This document shows, one piece after another, positions 54,101-60,100 of a stretch of DNA of 64,000 bases. A model generated the notes under the pieces. The model was not told where the DNA came from and ran no database searches. It saw nothing but the letters and a program-made list of their open reading frames with translations. Source of the stretch: Aurelia coerulea. Its lineage: Eukaryota; Cnidaria; Scyphozoa; Semaeostomeae; Ulmaridae. The DNA lies in contig CM076947.1 in the NCBI GenBank assembly GCA_039566865.1, forward strand, positions 19,159,501 through 19,223,500, written 5' to 3'. Each line of letters starts with the position of its first letter. Position 1 is the stretch's first letter. Both the position numbers and the translations under genes were made by a program.

Positions 54101-57100
54101 TTTTTAAGCAAGCATTTATTTTCCATTTCATTTCCGTATTATTATCAAACTGACTCTGGCAAGGCCTAAACATCTAAGTGGAAACATATCCCATGTAATG
54201 GAAAAAACGAGACGATTGAAATGACAACTTCTCCACACCAGCCACACAGATGGAGCATTGTTTGGGACACCCTGCATAAGGTGACAACTAACTACTCTCG
54301 AGATTGGAATAGATGCCCCATGCCCCCCGACCAGGTTTTAGAAAAAAATCCACTCAGAGAATCTTTATTCCAGTTTATTAAGTTTGATTTTTCTGGAAAG
54401 TGAAATATGCCAAATGCTGAATCGATATTCACTTAAATATCACTCGGACTATATAGTTCATTTCCGATGTTTTGAAGATTTTAGTTTGTTTCTTTTTTAA
54501 GTGATTTACCGCCAAAAAGACTATTTTATTTACCTTAGGTCAGAAAGTTCACCACTCACCCCGTTTATTTTATAGCCACCTCTATTATTAAAATTCAGTA
54601 TTTTTTTCCACCCATTGTGTTTATTACAAAGTTGAGAGTAATTGATTAGGACCTACTTTTCTTTACAGTTTCAGGTTCAGTTGCTCATTTTGAAATTCCA
54701 CAACATACAAACAATTTCAAAGTTAATTAACTAAGTGCAAATAAATACAAATGCTAACAACAACAGTGATGTAGTGAACAAATTCATAATTCGTATGCAG
54801 GGAATTTCTTAAGGAGGGGCCCTCTCAATAGATAAACTAATCGAGGAGGGAGTCTTAGGAAAGATTCAAAATTTATTTAAATATTGAGGATTGACGATAA
54901 ACTTGCGAAAATGAAGTTAGGTAAAAAAAACTGGATCTGGAAAACTTCATACTCATTCGGTGCTTCAAAATATGGTTGCTGAAAAGATCAAATTTCAAAT
55001 ACTTTCGACCTTTCGCCATCATGTTAACATTTCAAACACTGTTTTTTAAGTACCGGGTGACCCAGAAAAAAGTGACCCAACGCAATCTGTTATAGAAAAA
55101 AAGTAAGTGGCAGATTGAAATATTTCAAACGTTGTTTTGTCGCTAAAAGACCAGCCTACATCATGAGTATTTTTCGCAATTTTTTTGGGAACGGGAAGGT
55201 TTCCGAATTAAGGATTTTGAGGAAAAGGGCAGACTTGAAATTCTCAAAAAGTCATCAAAAACAGGCGATCGATTTGAACTGATTTGAAGGCATTTCAGAT
55301 CTTCAAAACAACGAGGAGCGTGTTTCATTCTGCCTGAGAATATTTTCAAGTACCTATGGACTATAAACTTGCTCTGAAGACTTCCGACTGTGTTACCTAT
55401 TCCCAGTTTGAAATGAAACACGCTCCTCGTTGTTTTGAAGATTTGAAATGGCTGTAAATCGATGCCCTGTTTTTGACGACTTTTTGAGGATTTCAGGCAT
55501 GCTCTTTTCCTCGAAATCCTTAATTTTGGAAATTTACCGTGCCGAAAAAATTGCGAAAAATACTCATGGCATAGGCTAGTCTTTTTGCGACAGAACAACA
55601 TTTGAAGCATCTCAATCGGCCACTTAGTTAATTTTCTGTAACAGATTGCGTTGGGTCACTTTTTTCTAGGTCACCCGGTACATGTTTATTAACAACAACA
55701 AAGTAACGATATGTGATAAATTCAAATTGTGATGATTTTTCATGAACAGCACTTATTTTTGACTGGCTCAGTATAACAACCCGTCCTACTTTTCAGCTCA
55801 AATTATGCTGAAACCCGATGGCAACTACTTGTATGGTTTCAGCTACCAATCAAAGGCATCTACTGAAAGGGGTCTTTTTGATGCCAAACAATATGCTGGT
55901 GGATTCCAGAAAGTTAAGAAGAATCAGGTACTACTCATATTTGACCTTTCTTATTCAAGAGCCAACATCTGCTCGAGCTTATTAAAGACGTTGTGATAAC
56001 CATGAAGCTTTGCGCGAATTTTGTCAAAACAAGGTTTTTTTTAATGTTGATGGCAAATAATGCTCCAATTGCAAATTAGAGAATGGGAAATTTGAAAATA
56101 GTCTTAAATACCGGACTCATCATAACCCATAAACGCAACAAAAACACCGAAATCAGTAGAAAGAAGACTGTTAACTCCTGTAAAAGAAACTATAACCAAA
56201 ATAAACCTGTAACAAGAGAAAAACTGTTAAATCCTGCAGGAGAAAAGCGAATTAATCTGAAAACCTGGAAGGAAAGAAATAAGTTAGTAACTCACCAGTA
56301 ACTGCTGTAAAGATCAACGTGAGATCACCAAATACTCGTTTTGTCGCACTCTCGTCAGTTTGGTTCGTGCGAAGAACGAATTAACAATAAAACAGGCCAC
56401 TTTTATTGCAGACGAACAATAGAAAATGGAAAATCACACGCCAATAACACCTAAGCCACTTATTGGCTATACCCAGCCAAAGATCAAAGCCTTTCGTGCA
56501 AATTAGAACAATTGGAACGTGAAAGTAAACTCCTTCTTTGGGCAGAGGGAGGGATCTCGAAGCTTAATAAACACCGCTTCTAAAACCTTGAGGTAGAATG
56601 CAGACCTTGCCCGGTTGTTGACTGTTCTAATTTCTTCTAACAGAGAGCAATGGCAATTATTTTGACAGCTACACATTTTCAAACACGTAAACAGTTTTCT
56701 GACTCGCTGGAAAGAAGCAGTTAAATTCATATGAATTGCTTGCTTTTAGAAAGCTGCTCTCGACACCGAGGATAATTGGGCACTTGAAATTGCTGAAGAG
56801 TACTGGCGTTGCCTTGAGGCTGGAGACTATGAAGGTTTTCTGAAAGGTTTGCCCTCCTTTTTTTTTATATTTTCATTTGAAGCTATGTCAAGCCTGAAAT
56901 TATCTCTCGCGATATTTTGTGGATGTGCTTGGTTATTGTAACGGTGGCCTTTGCCGGAATTTACTGCAAGACCTAGAAAAATGTAATACTCTCTTGAAAA
57001 ATCACTACATTTTTCAACGCTAATCCTAGTTGTTAAATGTAATGTTGCTCTTGAAAGTATAATATAGAGCAAGGCTATATGCAGACTTATGACCTCGAGT

Positions 57101-60100
57101 CCCTTGCTGCCCTGCGTTCTCTTGTTTGTTGATGTCACTTCAGTCAGTAGGGAAATTGGCTGCAGTCATTACTGTGAAATTCAGGCACACTTTAGTACCG
57201 CGCAGGATGTGGATAAGCGTCGTATGTATTCGCCAATCAAATTGCTAGAATCGTTTAGAACTCTGTTTTCAACCAATAAGGATGCAGTGTTCAGGGATTT
57301 GTTGTTGTAGCATACAAAGCTTCTGAATATCACCCAGAGTTCTCGTAGCTGTGACGGATTCATTTTGTTTGTACGAAGGATCATGACTTCTTGAAAGGTA
57401 TACATTTTGAAACTTGTAGATCGGGAAGCATTATCCTTTGTATTAACAAACGACATTTTGTTTTCCAATGTTTTGAAGTGATTTCATGGTAGCACGTTGG
57501 TGTAGGAACACTCCCCCAAATTTAGGGCATTTTGAATAAGTGTGCTGGTTATTTCATAGCAATGTTATCAGTCCCATTTGACCGAAGTGACATTAACAAA
57601 TCTAAGAGCGTAGGGAAACAAGGGATTCAAGCTCATAAGTCTAGGCAGTGTGATCTTAGCTTGTCATAGCAAACATATCTATAGGCTGGTGTGCTATGAA
57701 TTCTTCAGAGAGCAGAGCATTTAGTTTGTTAGAACTTCTTTTGAGCTTTGCTTATACATTCTTTGAGCCTTAAGCACAAACAAAATTATTTCTGTGAAAG
57801 CAAAAGTATATTTTTATTAAATTTGAAGGCAGAAACACCGCAATACGACAAAGAGCTACAGCGAATGAGTGAATTTATTTCATACCATTAGTTCGTCCTG
57901 CCATGCTGGACTTCTTCAGGGCTGTTGTGACTATTTTTAGTGCTTTTTAAGTAAAATATATTTCGCGAAGAAGGATTTTCAGCCGATGATAAAGCATGGT
58001 TAAAAATCATTTGCGGGAATGTACTATTGACTCCTTTTGCCTACTCGTGTTGCTGGCAGGGCCCAGGAGCCTGGGGGGGGGGCTCTTTTCATGCGTTGCT
58101 CCTCATAGGGCACAAGGCTGTCGCCGGTGAATTCAGAGAAGACACCATTTTGTATGCATGATTTTATTTGCAGTCTCGATACCTGAGATGAGATCAACTT
58201 TCCCCAAAGAAGCCTTTGACAAAGAGACAATTGCACACAAGCGTTTGCAAGGAAACTACATCCCAAATTCTGCAGTATATCTTGGGAAGAAAGCACAGTT
58301 TACGATGGGGAAACCAATTGGGCAAACAAGATACGACTTCAAATTTGATTTTGAAAAATGCAAGCAAGTTGAATACTCTGTATCTTACAGTGATGCTGAT
58401 AACAAGTTGAATGGTAAGTGACTTGTATGACCGATTTTAAGATACTAGATTTAGATAATTGATTTAGTCCGTTTCTTTCGTCTGCAACATAAAACTTGAT
58501 GACACCCGATTTGATCAGTTTTCATCCAATTATGGCTTGTTGAAGGATCCAAGTTGTTTTTTACTTACCCGGCATACTTTTCACCATTTTATGCAGGCTT
58601 AATGAGTTATGAAGAAGAAGCAGAGCTAATGCATGCAAGCCAGTATGATGTTATGATCAGCTATCGAAGTTGGGATGCTAGATGGATTGACTTATTGCAG
58701 GCTTTTTTGGAACATAATGGTTACACTGTTTGGAGAGACAGACGTATGGATGTTGGAGTAAATTGGAGTGAAGATATCACAAAAGCTGTTAGAAGATCAG
58801 GTTAGCCCTTGATTACGTATATTTCATACTTCATATTTGATCATTTTAAGGATGGTTGCCCTTCAGCAGAAGCTGGTTTTCAAGGGACCCGACCCTCAGA
58901 TGAAAACATTCATTTCATTCAATGTAAGGAAACCAAGTAAGATGTTCTTGTTTTGATCAAACGATAAAACCTAATTTACATCATTTGAAACCTATGTACA
59001 ATAATGGTCAACATTTGCAATCAAAAGGAAAGAATAACGTGCTGGATTCTAAAAAGCTCTCTTGAAACAATACAGAGTAGTGGTTGCCTATGCTGCTCCA
59101 TACTTTTGCACCTCTATAAGAGAAACATATCTGTCCATTTGCTGACCTCTTCGTTGATAGCCTCAGGTCTATCCCATATTATGAAGCCCACAAGATGAGC
59201 CCAGGGAATTTCGGTTATATACAGTTGAAAGTAGAAAATTAGAAGAGTTGAATTAGCTATCAGCACTTTGGGAGAAAGGACAACTTGTTTCATTGGAAAA
59301 AATGTCATTCATGTGGTTTTTCTGTTAATAACCAGAGCATTTGATTTTAACAGTGAAAGATATGATTCGAACAGAAACATGATAATGTAGTTGAAGTGAA
59401 AGGATAATCGGAACAGGATAATCGGAACAGGAGACTAAGCACCATGTTATAATTCCAAAAATGAGCCCAGGATTTCCTTAAAAGTAGCGAACATTTTCTG
59501 GGAGATTTTTCACGAAAGAATTCCTGCCCCCTGACCACCAAGATTAGAAGTGTTTGTTGATAACAGTAGCACAAAGTTAAAAGAATCGTCAGTGTGTTGT
59601 TTGATGCGTGCGTTAAAAGTTTTGCATGTTAATGCAAGCAGTCATTTTTTATGTGCTAAACTACTCTAATCAATGGACTACTGCCTTGCCAAGAGGCTAA
59701 ATGAGAAATTGTAGAGGGATTTTGGTTTTTCTTTTATTTTTCTTTTGATTCATTTCGGAACACTTCTTTTTATATCATATTATTAGATTAACTGTAAATT
59801 ATTAGATTAACTGTAAATTATTAGATTAACTGTAAATAAGGTTTTGAATTTTGTAGTATTTTGCACGGCCCCCTGTAAAGCAGTCTCTGCAGGCTAACGG
59901 GGCTACCGTGGTTAAAGAATTAAAAATGAAAATGAAAAATGAAATGAATTCAAAAGTTAGTCTTATATCTTTTAGTATACAGGGTGGCGCAATAACTGTG
60001 CCCTGTTTGTGTGGCTGCTGTGAAGGAGCTTTAGCGTTAATTGTCTCGGGTTTTTGCACAGTTGCATAGGTCAGGCTTCAACTTAGTTGAGACCTTGTTT

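Noticed and set aside
55161..55610. 149-codon minus-strand ORF
   Set aside because: It lies entirely within a palindromic foldback element.
57089..57468. Opposed ORFs in intron 20
   Set aside because: No recognisable motif, no splice support, and no LINE signature that I could confirm.
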